In this document: one piece after another, positions 54,753 through 64,000 of the stretch
How the letters are laid out: each line of letters starts with the position of its first letter
Numbering within the stretch: position 1 is the stretch's first letter
NCBI GenBank assembly: GCA_022842065.1
Contig: JALHQH010000019.1
Coordinates: 124,001 to 188,000 of the forward strand
Source: Caldilineaceae bacterium
GTDB taxonomy: Bacteria; Chloroflexota; Anaerolineae; Caldilineales; Caldilineaceae
Length of the DNA: 64,000 nt
Direction of reading: 5' to 3'
Translations under genes and position numbers: made by a program
The notes under the pieces: generated by a model
Told to the model about the DNA's origin: nothing
What the model saw: the letters and a program-made list of their open reading frames with translations, nothing else
Database searches by the model: none

Positions 54753-57700
54753 CTATTTGTGCTGTTCTACTGCCCCTAATGCCACCAGCGTAGCGCGTTG
54801 CGCCTCCGTAATGCCCGTTAAACCGGTGATATCCATCCGCTCATAGGGGCGATCACGCCGTAAAGTTTGGCGATGTTCACCACTCTGTAGATCCCAGAGC
54901 ATGATCGCGCCATCATCGCCACAGCTGGCCAACTGTGTGCCATCTGGACTGCGGCGGAGCGCCTGCACGGTGCCTTGGTGTGCTTTATTGATCCGCACGC
55001 AGGCCCCACTTTGGATATCCCACCAGCGTAATCGGCCACTACGACCACCGGTGATCACCACATGCTCGCTTGTCCCCCAGGCCACGCCATAGACCATCCC
55101 AGGCTGCCTGGCAATGGTCTGCAGACGTGCGCCCTGCTTTGCATCCCACACGAACAGCTCCCCCCCGGCTTGGCTACTACTGCCCGACGCCAGTTGCGCG
55201 CCATTAGGGCTCCAAGCCACGCTGGTGATCGTACTCTGGTGGCCCACCAGCCGGTGCAGTAGCGTGCCGGCCGCAGTATCCCAGACATAGACACTACCAT
55301 CCGCCCCCCCACCTGCCAGCAGGCTGCCGTCTGGACTCCACGCCACATGCCGAATCCAGGTTGCGACCTGTCGGTCGGGCCAGCGTTGATACCCAACTGT
55401 CAGGCCCCACACCAGCACACCCTGGCGGTAAGTGCCAACGGCCAGGGTGTGTCCATTGGGACTCCACGCCAAGCTGTCAAAAAAATTGCCACTATCGTCG
55501 GGATCTTGGATCACCTGGAGGCAGACACCTGACGCCGCATCCCATAGCCGGATCGCATTGTTCCATTCACTGCTCGCGATGTACTGACCAGTGGCACTCC
55601 AGCCGACCCCAATCACCACGCCGGTGTGTCCGCGCAGGAGGCTGGGGCTAGCGGTTCGCGTGGGGCCGCCGGGCGGCGAGGGAACCCGATCAAAGAGGGT
55701 CACCAACATATCCGAGCCACCGCTGACCAAGCTGGCGCTGTCTGGGCTCCAATCGACATCACACAGGCCAGCGGCGAAGCCCTGGATCAAGCGCACGCAC
55801 TGCCGGCTCTCAATCTCCCAGACGCGCAGCGTGCCGTCTTCACTGCTACTGAGCAAGTTACGGCTGTCGGGGGTGAAGGCCAAGCCGTTTACATCGCTGG
55901 TGTGGGCTTGCAGCGCGCTACGATAATCCCCCTGCGCGCGATCCCATAACCAGATGGTTTGGTCACGACCGGCACTGGCCAGGGTGCGGCCATCAGGGCT
56001 CCAGGTTACGCTCACCACCCGTTGGGTATGCCCGGTTAGGGTCTGCCGCAATGCACCACTGGCAGCAGCTGCACTGAGCGCAGTTGAAGTGTCCCACAGT
56101 TTGACGGTGCCATCCCAGCTTGCACTGGCCAGCGTCATGCCGTCGGGCGCAAAGGCTAATCCTTCGATATAAGTTGTATGCGCGGTGAGCGTCTGCACGC
56201 AGCTGGCGGGCGCCGTCCCGTCGATCTGCCACAACCGGATGCAACCGGCGGCGTCACCACTAGCAAGCAAGTGCGCGCGAACGGCTCCCATGGCTGGGGG
56301 TGAGGGGCACCAAGTGACCGCCGACATTGGCGCAGGGTGCAGCAGCGTTTGCAACAGCGTACCATTTTGTGGGTCCCAAAGGCGGATTGCCGCATCGTTC
56401 CCGCTGCTGGCCAGCAGGCTGCCATCAGGCGCAAACGCCACAATATTGGTATAACTGGGATGCCGGCCCAGCCAGCGCAGTGTGCCGCTCGCCACATCCC
56501 ACAGTTTTAGGGTACCATCCCAGCTGCCACTCGTGACCAGTGTGCGCCCGTCTGGACTGAAGGCGAGGGAGCGGACGCGGTCGGCGTGCGCCTGCCAGGC
56601 ATGATGCCGGATGCGGCCGCCCGCAGTCCACACCACAACTTCCCCGCGGCGGCTGCCGGCCGCCCAATATTCTCCGTTGCTGCTGATCGCCACCGCGATC
56701 ATCGCATCAAAAGTCTCTGTAAAGAGACTGTCCTGAATCAGCGCGCCGGCCAAATTGCTATCCTGCACATCTATCCCTTGCAGGTTGACTTGGCGGATCG
56801 CCAAAGCTGACAGATCGAGACCGCGCAAGTTGCCGCGCAACAAGCGCAACAGGTTGATAACGTTGCCTGGCCCATAACCCTGCGCGACCGCTGACGGCGA
56901 CTGTGCCGAATGGGTACTCGCGCCGCGCCAGGCCTCTAGCAGCGTCAAGAGCCGTCGCGCCAACGTCTCTGTGTTGCCACTGACCAGCAGCAGTCGCGAC
57001 AACAATGGGCTGGCAATCAACCGCTCTTGACTATGGCGCACATAATCCTTGGCCGTGGCCTGGACGAGTGGATGCTGCACCAACACTGCGAAATTGCCAT
57101 CCAAAATTTCCGCGGCGGCGCGCTCAGTCAGGTGATCGGTAAGAAATTCCAACACGACGCGCTGCAACGTAAAAGTCAAATGGGCCTGGCCGAGTTCGAT
57201 CAGGTTGCGCCGCCAGAGGCCATGGAGAGCGGCTAACACGGTTGTGCGCGTTATCCCTAATGGGTCACCGCCGGTTGGTGCGCCAGCCAGTGCATCCATT
57301 AGTTCATCCAGGTGGATCGGCTCGCGTGCGATGGCCAGCCAGGTGAGTAGCAACTGTTCTAACGCCGACGCACGGCTGATCTGCTCGGCTAGCAGATGGC
57401 CTACGCCATTAAAAAATAGATTTCCTTCACGCAGAAAGGCGGCAATGTCACCGCCGAATAAGGCATGGATGGGATCGGCCACCAGCCGAAGCGCCAGCGG
57501 GTTGCCCCCATAAGCGTGCGCCAGTAGCTGTGCATCGGCGGCGCTACCACTCAGATCTTGGTCAGCGATCAGCGCCCGGCAGGCATCCTCGGCTAAGCCG
57601 GCCAGCGCGATTGTGCGGACCGCGGCGCGTGGCCCTTCGAGCGCGGCCAATTCGCGCACGCGCTCACGACTGGTCAGGATCAGGCAACTCTGGTGTGCGG

Positions 57701-60700
57701 TTGCGCCGAGCACCTTAAACAGCTTGCCATAGCCTTCATAGCCGGCCAGGTATTGTGTCTCAGCGGTGCCAGTCTGCATGATGGTTTCCAGATTATCCAA
57801 GATCAACAGACAGCGCGCCTGGCGCAGCAGATCAACGAGCAGCGCAAACTTATCGGCGAGCTGGGGCGGGAGGACAATTTGCGGCGCAGCCACGCTGTAG
57901 ATCAGTTGGTCGAGGAGTGTAGACAGAGGTGGCGCCTCGCCCAACGAGCGAAAGATGACGGTGGCAAAGTGGGGCGCAACCTGGCGGGCAAAGGCGACGG
58001 CCAAGCTAGTCTTGCCAATCCCGCCAAGCCCGACCAGGGTGATTACCCGGCACTGTTCCGTCATTACCCATTGGGTTAGTGTCACCACTTCGTGGGCACG
58101 GCCATATAAGACTGGTACATCCTGCGCCAATCCCCAATCCAGGCGCGGCTGGCTGGGCGAGGTGCTCTCAGCCGCCGACGGAACCACAGTTTCAGTGGCT
58201 GGCACCGGCGCAACGGGCAGCACAACGGCACGCATTACATCCGGCGAAAACGCGGCTGCACCGCGAATCGTACTGAGGATCGGTTCGAGTGGTAGCACGA
58301 TCACCGCGGCCCAGAGCTTGGCAAAGGCCGCGGTCCCGAGCACCGAACGGGCAAGTGCCAGGGTTCGCTCGACGGCCGGCAGATCGACCGGGCGCGCAGG
58401 AGTTTTCATCCGGGTCCGCAAGCCCGACGCGGCGGCGAGAAAACGCGCCGCCGCCGTTGCGCCCTGCACGCCAGGATCAGACTGCAGCACCACCGCCCCC
58501 AGCAGTTCAAGGGCGGGCGCCATCATCAAACGTGGGCCGACAACCCAAGCGAGCTCGACAGCTTCAGTCAGCGCTGCGTGCGCGGCCGCCAACGCGCGCT
58601 GGGCCCCCAGGATCTGGCCCTGGGTAATCAACACCTCGGCGAGGCTGCCATCGGCCTGCTGCGTACGGAAGAGGGTGACACTCTCGCTGATTAGGGTTTG
58701 GGCCTGGGACAGGTCATCCACCAGATAGGCGGCCAACGCCAAGTTATTCAGCGCAAAGCCAACCGCCCATTGCGCACCAAGGGCGCGCAACCCGGCCAGG
58801 CTGGCAGTCGCATACTGCTGCAACGCGGTAACATCGCCTTGATCACGGGCGATATCACTCAAGATCAGCAGCCCAATGGCGCTGCCTTCACGGTCCCCAA
58901 GCGCGCGATGGAGATCGCGATACTCTGCACACAACTGCGTCGCCCGCGCAAAATTACCCTGTTCGCGTTGCACTAGCCCAAGCAGAAAGAGTGACAACCC
59001 CAAGCCGAAGCCGCTTAAGCTCCCGCGGTTGCCCAGGGCGCGCTGTTGGGCCAGCGCATCTTCCAACAGGGCGGTCGCCCGCTCATATTCGCCGACCGCG
59101 CGAGCCTGGATCCCGGCGTTGACGAGCAGGTTGGTCTGATCCTCCGTTTCTCCCAGGGCACGCCGCAGCCCCATACTTTGCTCAAACAGTTGCGTCGCCC
59201 GCGTATAATCATGCTGGTCCGAGGCTAACCAGGCAGCCGCCTGCATGGCACGCAGGCGGGTGGCGCTGGCGGTGGCATCAGCACTTTCGGTAGCCACCGC
59301 CAGCAGATCTTCCAGCCAGGCGCGCCCCTCACGGTGTGCGCCGCGGCGCCGCCAGAACTTGAGCAGCGCACCGGCCAGTTGGAGCCCGATCAGGGCATCA
59401 CCACCATCGCGCGCCCATTGCAGCGCAGAGCACAGATTGTCGCGCTCGCGATCAAGCTGGGTGATGGCCGCATCGGCAGTCGGGCTGACCCACTGGGCCA
59501 CCGCTGTCTCAGCCAGCCCCAAATAGTAAATGGCGTGGGCACGCTGAAGCAACGCGGCTTCACCCCGTATGGCCAGTTGCGCCAACGCATACTCGCGAAT
59601 TGGCTCAAGCAAGACGAAGCGTGGCTCCGCCATGGCGTGTGCGCTCTGCTCACCAGGCATTGAACGGACGAGTGATTTATCGATCAGCGCCGCTAACAAG
59701 GCGGGCGAAAAGGTGACTGATAAAAAAGGCAAAGTTCGTGCAGTGGTTGGTTCTTCGCCCATTTGTCGCGCAATGTACGCGCAGATCGATTCCGCCGCGG
59801 CTTGATCCCAGCCCCCGCGAAAGATCGCAAGGCGGCTCAACACGACTTGCTCCGCGTCACTTAGCAGCGCCCAGGAATGGTCGAAGACAGCACGCAGGCT
59901 ACGATGACGCGCCGGCACGTCACGCAGCGTGGTGGCAAGTACATCCAGGTTTACACGGATTTGGCGCTCGATCTCAGCAATGGGCAAGCTGCGCACGCTG
60001 GCCGCAGCTAATTCGATAGCCAACGGCATGCCGGCCACTTGCTGACAGATGCGCCCAATCGCCCTGAGCGTCGTTTCGGATTGGGGCAACCCCGGCTGAA
60101 GCTGCAGGGCGCGCTGCACAAACAGCTGGACCGCACTATAGCCGGCCAGATCCGTCACCGTTTGCGGTGCAACCGCACTGGGCAAGTCAACCGCTGGGTA
60201 AGCTAGCCCTTCCACATCAAACAACCATTCGGCCTGGAGGTTGAGCCGCGCCCGCGAGGTGATCAGAATCGTGACACTTGGGGCCTGTACTAAAATGTCA
60301 GCGACGAGATCTGCGCCCGCTAGCAGGTGCTCGAAGTCATCAAGCAACAGCAACAGTTGGCGGTCGCGCAGAGAAGCGAACAGGTGAGTGGTGGGATCGC
60401 TAGGGGTTGGAACCGGCTCGGCTGCGGTGAGATTAAGCGCATGACCAATCGCGGCAACGATCTGGTGGGGTGTGCTGACGGCAGCAAGGTGGACAAAGAC
60501 CACACCATCGCGGAAAGTGTCGGCGTGAAGCCGCGCGCTCTCCAGCGCCAAGCGGGTTTTGCCGATCCCCCCTGGTCCGAACAGAGTGAGCAGACGGCAG
60601 GCCGGATCCGTTAGCAGTTTGGCAATCGCGCTTAATTCGGCCACGCGGCCGACAAAGGAGGTTGACTGGAAGGGGAGCGTAAACGCAGGCTTAGGGCTGT

Positions 60701-61112
60701 GCGAAACGAAGGAGTCTATCACTAGCGGCACTTCAGCCCGGCTAGCGGACGCATGATCGACCAGGGTCGGCACCGTGCCAAGCTGTGCTGCCAGCACTTG
60801 ATCAAGCCAAGCAGCATCGAAGAGAGGAAACTGCTGGGGCGAACCTTGGCTGACGCGTTGCCAGAGATCGGCAGCCGCGGTGCGTTCTTCACCGGACGGA
60901 AAGCCCCCCAAGTTGATCAAAACTTCGATCAAGGGGCGTAAATTTTCGGCGGCGGGGTAGGTCTCGCCGCTTTCCCACTTCTGGATGCTGCGCCGGTGGA
61001 CCCCAACCCGAGCGGCCAGTTCGGCTTGGGTAAGTTTTGTCCGGCTGCGCAAGGTCAACAAATACTCGCCAAGCGCATAATTGCGTGCGGGATAGGGCTG
61101 GTTCAAGGGCAT
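54753..61112 (-). CDS. Giant XRE-NB-ARC-TPR-STAND-WD40 protein
   Basis: 2119 residues. Order: XRE helix-turn-helix (13-65; KLTQAELAARVGVHRRSIQ), a first STAND/NB-ARC ATPase (150-430; SFVGRVAEL, Walker A GPGGIGKT at 179-186, Walker B LLLLLDDFEH, ITSRARL), a winged-helix region, helical TPR repeats (about 560-960; YTRATQLFEQSMGLRRALGE), then a second NB-ARC/NACHT ATPase (about 990-1400; VLYGRAHEV, Walker A GLGGIGKT near 1030, Walker B CLLILDNLE, LTSRERV), pentapeptide-like repeats (about 1420-1465; LRGLDLSALAIRQVNL) and 14 WD40 repeats (about 1470-2115), enough for two seven-bladed propellers. Each half resembles a complete STAND sensor; the fusion combines an AfsR/LuxR-like regulator with an NB-ARC-WD40 sensor. 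No effector enzyme domain is seen. DNA binding or defence signalling are both possible. Confidence 0.88.
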   Translation of the reverse strand: MPLNQPYPARNYALGEYLLTLRSRTKLTQAELAARVGVHRRSIQKWESGETYPAAENLRPLIEVLINLGGFPSGEERTAAADLWQRVSQGSPQQFPLFDAAWLDQVLAAQLGTVPTLVDHASASRAEVPLVIDSFVSHSPKPAFTLPFQSTSFVGRVAELSAIAKLLTDPACRLLTLFGPGGIGKTRLALESARLHADTFRDGVVFVHLAAVSTPHQIVAAIGHALNLTAAEPVPTPSDPTTHLFASLRDRQLLLLLDDFEHLLAGADLVADILVQAPSVTILITSRARLNLQAEWLFDVEGLAYPAVDLPSAVAPQTVTDLAGYSAVQLFVQRALQLQPGLPQSETTLRAIGRICQQVAGMPLAIELAAASVRSLPIAEIERQIRVNLDVLATTLRDVPARHRSLRAVFDHSWALLSDAEQVVLSRLAIFRGGWDQAAAESICAYIARQMGEEPTTARTLPFLSVTFSPALLAALIDKSLVRSMPGEQSAHAMAEPRFVLLEPIREYALAQLAIRGEAALLQRAHAIYYLGLAETAVAQWVSPTADAAITQLDRERDNLCSALQWARDGGDALIGLQLAGALLKFWRRRGAHREGRAWLEDLLAVATESADATASATRLRAMQAAAWLASDQHDYTRATQLFEQSMGLRRALGETEDQTNLLVNAGIQARAVGEYERATALLEDALAQQRALGNRGSLSGFGLGLSLFLLGLVQREQGNFARATQLCAEYRDLHRALGDREGSAIGLLILSDIARDQGDVTALQQYATASLAGLRALGAQWAVGFALNNLALAAYLVDDLSQAQTLISESVTLFRTQQADGSLAEVLITQGQILGAQRALAAAHAALTEAVELAWVVGPRLMMAPALELLGAVVLQSDPGVQGATAAARFLAAASGLRTRMKTPARPVDLPAVERTLALARSVLGTAAFAKLWAAVIVLPLEPILSTIRGAAAFSPDVMRAVVLPVAPVPATETVVPSAAESTSPSQPRLDWGLAQDVPVLYGRAHEVVTLTQWVMTEQCRVITLVGLGGIGKTSLAVAFARQVAPHFATVIFRSLGEAPPLSTLLDQLIYSVAAPQIVLPPQLADKFALLVDLLRQARCLLILDNLETIMQTGTAETQYLAGYEGYGKLFKVLGATAHQSCLILTSRERVRELAALEGPRAAVRTIALAGLAEDACRALIADQDLSGSAADAQLLAHAYGGNPLALRLVADPIHALFGGDIAAFLREGNLFFNGVGHLLAEQISRASALEQLLLTWLAIAREPIHLDELMDALAGAPTGGDPLGITRTTVLAALHGLWRRNLIELGQAHLTFTLQRVVLEFLTDHLTERAAAEILDGNFAVLVQHPLVQATAKDYVRHSQERLIASPLLSRLLLVSGNTETLARRLLTLLEAWRGASTHSAQSPSAVAQGYGPGNVINLLRLLRGNLRGLDLSALAIRQVNLQGIDVQDSNLAGALIQDSLFTETFDAMIAVAISSNGEYWAAGSRRGEVVVWTAGGRIRHHAWQAHADRVRSLAFSPDGRTLVTSGSWDGTLKLWDVASGTLRWLGRHPSYTNIVAFAPDGSLLASSGNDAAIRLWDPQNGTLLQTLLHPAPMSAVTWCPSPPAMGAVRAHLLASGDAAGCIRLWQIDGTAPASCVQTLTAHTTYIEGLAFAPDGMTLASASWDGTVKLWDTSTALSAAAASGALRQTLTGHTQRVVSVTWSPDGRTLASAGRDQTIWLWDRAQGDYRSALQAHTSDVNGLAFTPDSRNLLSSSEDGTLRVWEIESRQCVRLIQGFAAGLCDVDWSPDSASLVSGGSDMLVTLFDRVPSPPGGPTRTASPSLLRGHTGVVIGVGWSATGQYIASSEWNNAIRLWDAASGVCLQVIQDPDDSGNFFDSLAWSPNGHTLAVGTYRQGVLVWGLTVGYQRWPDRQVATWIRHVAWSPDGSLLAGGGADGSVYVWDTAAGTLLHRLVGHQSTITSVAWSPNGAQLASGSSSQAGGELFVWDAKQGARLQTIARQPGMVYGVAWGTSEHVVITGGRSGRLRWWDIQSGACVRINKAHQGTVQALRRSPDGTQLASCGDDGAIMLWDLQSGEHRQTLRRDRPYERMDITGLTGITEAQRATLVALGAVEQHK

Positions 61113-61359
61113 AGAACTCCTCAGTCATGCCTAACACGGTACTAATCCCATTTGATATAGCTTGCATCGAATATGCACACGTAAGCACACCAATGCCCCA
61201 CGAAAGTGCGCACCTAGACACACTGACAATCCTAGCTTACCGGTGTATTGTATAGCCAGTCGCGAACAAAGCTGTCCAACAAAGCAACGGCTAAACTTTA
61301 CCACACCCCGTAGCAGAATTCAAACAAATAAATGATCCCAAAAAGGAGGTGTACGTGGC

Positions 61360-61857
61360 GTGAAGATGATCGAAATCAGCGCAGCACAGCAAACCCTCTA
61401 TATAGAAACGGCGCAGGGGCTAAAAGGCCGCGAACGACGCATCTTCATGGCAGGCGTGGTACAAGCACTGGGACATGGTGGTCAACGGTACGTCGAAAGA
61501 ACTTTCGGCTGGAACCGGCGGACGGTGCGCAAAGGGCTGGCAGAGCTGACCAGTGGCATCGGCCAGGTTGATCACTTTTCGGCCCGCGGACGCAAACGGG
61601 TCGAAGTGCAGTTACCCCACTTATTAGCGGATCTGCAGGCGATTGTCGATAGTCAAGCGCAGAGCGCCGTGTGTCCATGTCACAGCGTGATCAACTTGAG
61701 CGCCACCGCAATCCGCCGGCAGTTGATCGAGCAGAAAGGTTATACAGCAGCGATTGTCCCCTCCGTTACCACCATCCGTAAGAAGCTTAGCGAGCTGGGT
61801 TATGTTCTGCGCCCAGCTCGGAAAAGTCAGCCCCCCGCATCAACGTCAGTGTCGTAA
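61360..61857 (+). pseudogene. ISAzo13-like transposase N-terminal fragment or domesticated DNA-binding protein
   Basis: 165 residues, GTG start with a perfect AGGAGG ten bases upstream (an ATG two codons in is possible). The N-terminal part GRERRIFMAGVVQALGHGGQRYVERTFGWNRRTVRKGLAEL (in parts) is a helix-turn-helix of the ISAzo13 (Rhodopirellula-type) transposases; LLADLQAIVDSQ, SATAIRRQLIEQKGY and TTIRKKLSELGYVLRPARK correspond to the region just before the DDE catalytic domain. The frame stops exactly there, and no DDE remnant follows. The intact ribosome-binding site suggests it may still be expressed as a DNA-binding protein. It is divergent from the giant STAND gene. Confidence 0.65.
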
Positions 61858-61891
61858 GTAACCAAGTTACGCAGCAAAAGGAGAAAGCAGC

Positions 61892-62791
61892 ATGTTTACT
61901 CGAACAGTGGCCAGAATCGGCTTTGCCGTCCTGGCAGCAGCAGTCGTCATCTTCTCGGCAGTGGCATCCGGTTATACCCAGTCCGGAGCGCAAGCCGATG
62001 AACCGGTTTTTCTACCCCTCATTCAGCAGGGTGAGCAGTCCGTCGTCGTGGCGGAGGATGAGCAGGTTGAGGATGAGCAGGCTGAGGCAGCCGCCAAGCA
62101 GCGACCCACCATTGTCCTCGTTCACGGGGCCTGGGCGGATGGCACTGGCTGGCAAGAAGTAATTAAGCGGTTGGATCGGGCGGGCTACTATGTGGTCGCC
62201 GTACAAAATCCCCTGACCTCGCTGGTCGATGATGTGGCAACGACCAAACGGGTGCTTGATGCGGAAGGGGCAAAAGGGCCGGTAATCGCGGTCGGCCACT
62301 CCTATGGCGGGGCCGTGATTACGGGGGCCGCCGCCGGCAACCCGAATGTGAAAGCACTCGTCTATATCGCCGCCTTTGCCCCTGCCGTCGGTGAAGCAAT
62401 CGGCCAATTGTTGCCCCAATATCCAACCGAGTTGAATGCCATCCTGGTGGGCGATGCGGCCGGCTTTGCCTATCTGGATCGGAGCCGCTTCCGGGCCGTC
62501 TTCGCCGCCGATGTCGATGCCACCACCGCCAAGATCATGGCGGCGGCGCAGAAACCGGCCTTCGGGGGCATTTTTACTGAACATCTCGATGTTGCTGCCT
62601 GGGAGACCATCCCCTCGTGGTACATGGTGGCCAAGAATGACAAGGCCCTCAGCCCCGACATGGAGCGTTTCCTCGCTGATCGGATGGATGCAACGACGGT
62701 CGAGATCAAGGCAAGCCACGTCCCCTTTATCTCGCAGCCGGACGAGGTCGTTAAGCTGATTGAACGAGCGGCGCGAGCGACGGTGAAATAA
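61892..62791 (+). CDS. Secreted alpha/beta hydrolase
   Basis: 299 residues. Signal peptide (1-35, hydrophobic FAVLAAAVVIFSAVASG), then DEPVFLPLIQQG and an acidic EDEQVEDEQAE stretch. The hydrolase domain starts at TIVLVHGAWADGTGWQEV (HG oxyanion element); the nucleophile elbow is GHSYGGAVITGAAA, and the catalytic His lies in ASHVPFISQPDEV. It resembles the EstC/salicylate-esterase-like alpha/beta hydrolases (HGAW start). Substrate unknown. Start ATG has AAAAGGAG. The next genes, an HD protein and another hydrolase, follow on the same strand. Confidence 0.88.
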   Translation: MFTRTVARIGFAVLAAAVVIFSAVASGYTQSGAQADEPVFLPLIQQGEQSVVVAEDEQVEDEQAEAAAKQRPTIVLVHGAWADGTGWQEVIKRLDRAGYYVVAVQNPLTSLVDDVATTKRVLDAEGAKGPVIAVGHSYGGAVITGAAAGNPNVKALVYIAAFAPAVGEAIGQLLPQYPTELNAILVGDAAGFAYLDRSRFRAVFAADVDATTAKIMAAAQKPAFGGIFTEHLDVAAWETIPSWYMVAKNDKALSPDMERFLADRMDATTVEIKASHVPFISQPDEVVKLIERAARATVK

Positions 62792-62807
62792 GCGCGACGA
62801 CCTTTGG

Positions 62808-62942
62808 CTGACGACCTTTGGCTTCGACAAGCTCAGCCGCCGGTCGTCAGCCAAAGGTCGTCAGAAATTAAGTCAGGTGACTGTCACTGTCCACAAAATG
62901 TTTCGTCCAGCCTGATCGTTGCGGACAGTGACAGTCACCTGG
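62808..62942. repeat. Two adjacent inverted-repeat elements
   Basis: First, ctgacgacctttggct (62808-62823) with its complement at 62849-62864, enclosing the word cttcgacaagctcag. Second, caggtgactgtcactgtcc (62874-62892) with its exact complement at 62923-62941 over a 30-bp loop. The second resembles a miniature transposable element; similar ends are seen near 52226 and 52336. Confidence 0.75.
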
Positions 62943-62977
62943 CGCAACGTGAAACACTAGTCATCAAGGAACCGATC

Positions 62978-63517
62978 ATGATCATCGAAGAGCGCATTGC
63001 ATTAGTTGAAGAGATCTTGGGCCGCTGGCAAACCGCCATCGGTGCGGATTATGTGGGGTATCAGAACCACGTCTATCGGATGTTACATTTCTGTTTTGCT
63101 TTGCACGACTGCACGCAGGCGGAGCGCGAGAAGTTGATCATTGCCGGTTGTTTTCACGATCTGGGGATCTGGACCAGTAACACCTTTGCTTACCTGCCCC
63201 CATCGATGGCACTGGCCAAAAGCTATTTGCAACAAAACCAACGAGAAGCCTGGGGTGCTGAAATCGAGCTAATGATTGCGCTGCACCACAAAATCCGCCC
63301 TTATCAGGCTGGCCACTACCCGTTAGTTGAAGTCTTTCGCAAAGGCGACCTGGTGGATTTCTCGTTGGGCCTGGTGAAATGTGGCCTACCGGCGGCGATG
63401 ATCAAAAGTGTCAAAGCGCGCTTTCCCAACGCCGGGTTTCACAAGCGCCTGGTGCAGCTAGAGCTGGGCTGGTTAACCCGCCATCCAGCCAATCCATTGC
63501 CGGTCTTTAAATGGTAA
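62978..63517 (+). CDS. HD-domain protein
   Basis: 179 residues. The metal-binding HD pattern is present: His in YQNHVYRMLHF (about 27), His-Asp in GCFHDLGIW (about 59), further His residues in IALHHKIRPYQ and Asp in KGDLVDFSLG. This is a compact HD domain like those of small phosphohydrolases. The ATG at 62978 has AAGGA upstream; the frame is open from 62804, but that region is the inverted repeat. Followed 32 bp later by an alpha/beta hydrolase gene. Substrate unknown. Confidence 0.82.
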   Translation: MIIEERIALVEEILGRWQTAIGADYVGYQNHVYRMLHFCFALHDCTQAEREKLIIAGCFHDLGIWTSNTFAYLPPSMALAKSYLQQNQREAWGAEIELMIALHHKIRPYQAGHYPLVEVFRKGDLVDFSLGLVKCGLPAAMIKSVKARFPNAGFHKRLVQLELGWLTRHPANPLPVFKW

Positions 63518-63549
63518 TCTGTCATTCAACTTTCTAAAGGAGCACATCA

Positions 63550-64000
63550 ATGTCAACCAAAACGATTGTTCTGATTCATGGTCTCTCGGTCAGCAAACAC
63601 AGTTGGGCCGAGTGGGTCACCCGCTATGAAGCGCACGGCTACAAAGTGGTTACGCCAGCTTATCATCCAGGCTTGGACAAATCACTGGCGGAGTTACAGC
63701 GAAGCCCGAACGATCCGATCCTGCGCACGATTACCTTGCCCCAAGTGACCGACCATCTCGTCAAGACGATCCAGGCGCTGGACGAAAAGCCGATCATCAT
63801 GGGCCACTCCTTTGGTGGCATGTTAATGCAGCTCATGTTGGATCGCGGGCTGGGGGTGGCGGGCGTAGCAGTGGACGGGGCACCGCCGATGGGGGTGTTA
63901 CCCACCCAGTGGTCATTTTTCCGCTCCACCTGGCCGGCGGTCAACCCGCTGATTCCAGCAAGTAAACCCTGGTTTATGACCTTCAAGCAGTTCCAATATT
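63550..64000 (+). CDS. Alpha/beta hydrolase (partial, C-terminus outside window)
   Basis: 150 residues visible from ATG 63550 (AAAGGAG upstream) to the window edge, no stop. KTIVLIHGLSVSKHSWAEW gives the HG oxyanion element, and the nucleophile elbow is IIMGHSFGGMLMQLML. VVTPAYHPGLDKSLAEL resembles the non-heme peroxidase/hydrolase-like branch. The protein has no signal peptide, unlike the hydrolase at 61892. It follows the HD gene closely and may be co-transcribed. Confidence 0.85.
   Translation, partial: MSTKTIVLIHGLSVSKHSWAEWVTRYEAHGYKVVTPAYHPGLDKSLAELQRSPNDPILRTITLPQVTDHLVKTIQALDEKPIIMGHSFGGMLMQLMLDRGLGVAGVAVDGAPPMGVLPTQWSFFRSTWPAVNPLIPASKPWFMTFKQFQY

Noticed and set aside
62012..62854. 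Minus-strand open frame across the secreted hydrolase
   Set aside because: It is a shadow of the hydrolase codons and crosses the inverted repeat at 62808.

Overview
The window looks like a chromosomal segment of a member of the Chloroflexota, most likely of the Anaerolineae/Caldilineae side. This is an inference from gene content and style: GC near 55-60 percent, DUF4058, a DUF5678/retropepsin-type relic, a CysO/Mec cysteine pathway, a Tat-anchored TRAP binding protein, a giant XRE/NB-ARC/WD40 protein, secreted proteins ending in a YLP-type tail, and very many intergenic palindromes. No rRNA or tRNA gene was seen, so placement rests on proteins only.

Layout. 1-3000: small repair and hypothetical genes on the minus strand (DUF4112 fragment, DUF2237, a GNAT plus O6-alkylguanine methyltransferase pair, a SAM methyltransferase). 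3142-7801: a large membrane glycosyltransferase and a secreted FG-GAP protein. 7833-10091: pyrB and pyrC, two consecutive steps of pyrimidine synthesis. 10342-11556: an SPFH membrane protein. 11802-21078: a 2-hydroxyacid module (glcF, a glcD-glcE fusion, TRAP permeases dctQ and dctM, and a convergent dctP of the 2-oxoacid type). 21320-25002: mec, cysO, rhodanese-ThiF and cysM, a complete protein-thiocarboxylate route to cysteine, with a strong promoter, a structured non-coding region and a terminator between mec and cysO. 25050-25680: gene debris (frameshifted Rpn/DUF4351 tail, Rhs scrap). 25904-28776: RNase Z and a secreted CAP protein. 29125-35310: a complete dpp/opp peptide ABC transporter. 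35393-39202: purA divergent from guaB plus an SDR gene.

39203-43735: an IS200/IS605-like relic, a chelatase gene whose ChlI-like and ChlD-like halves are joined by a textbook -1 slippery heptamer, a TPR protein and a chain of three short inverted-repeat elements. 43736-49001: an inositol-phosphatase-like enzyme, then a four-gene operon (UbiA prenyltransferase, type III polyketide synthase, FAD oxidoreductase, membrane methyltransferase) that should make a prenylated or alkylated phenolic/quinone lipid of unknown structure. 49092-54689: a hybrid histidine kinase, an old-yellow-enzyme reductase, an Excalibur-like protein and a VOC protein. 54753-61112: a 2119-residue protein with an XRE helix-turn-helix, two separate STAND NTPase modules, TPRs, pentapeptide-like repeats and 14 WD40 repeats. 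61360-64000: a transposase N-terminal fragment, two alpha/beta hydrolases and an HD-domain protein.

A second layer runs through the intergenic DNA: at least five families of inverted-repeat elements. One of them has TA-flanked termini that supply the TAG stop codon of three different genes.
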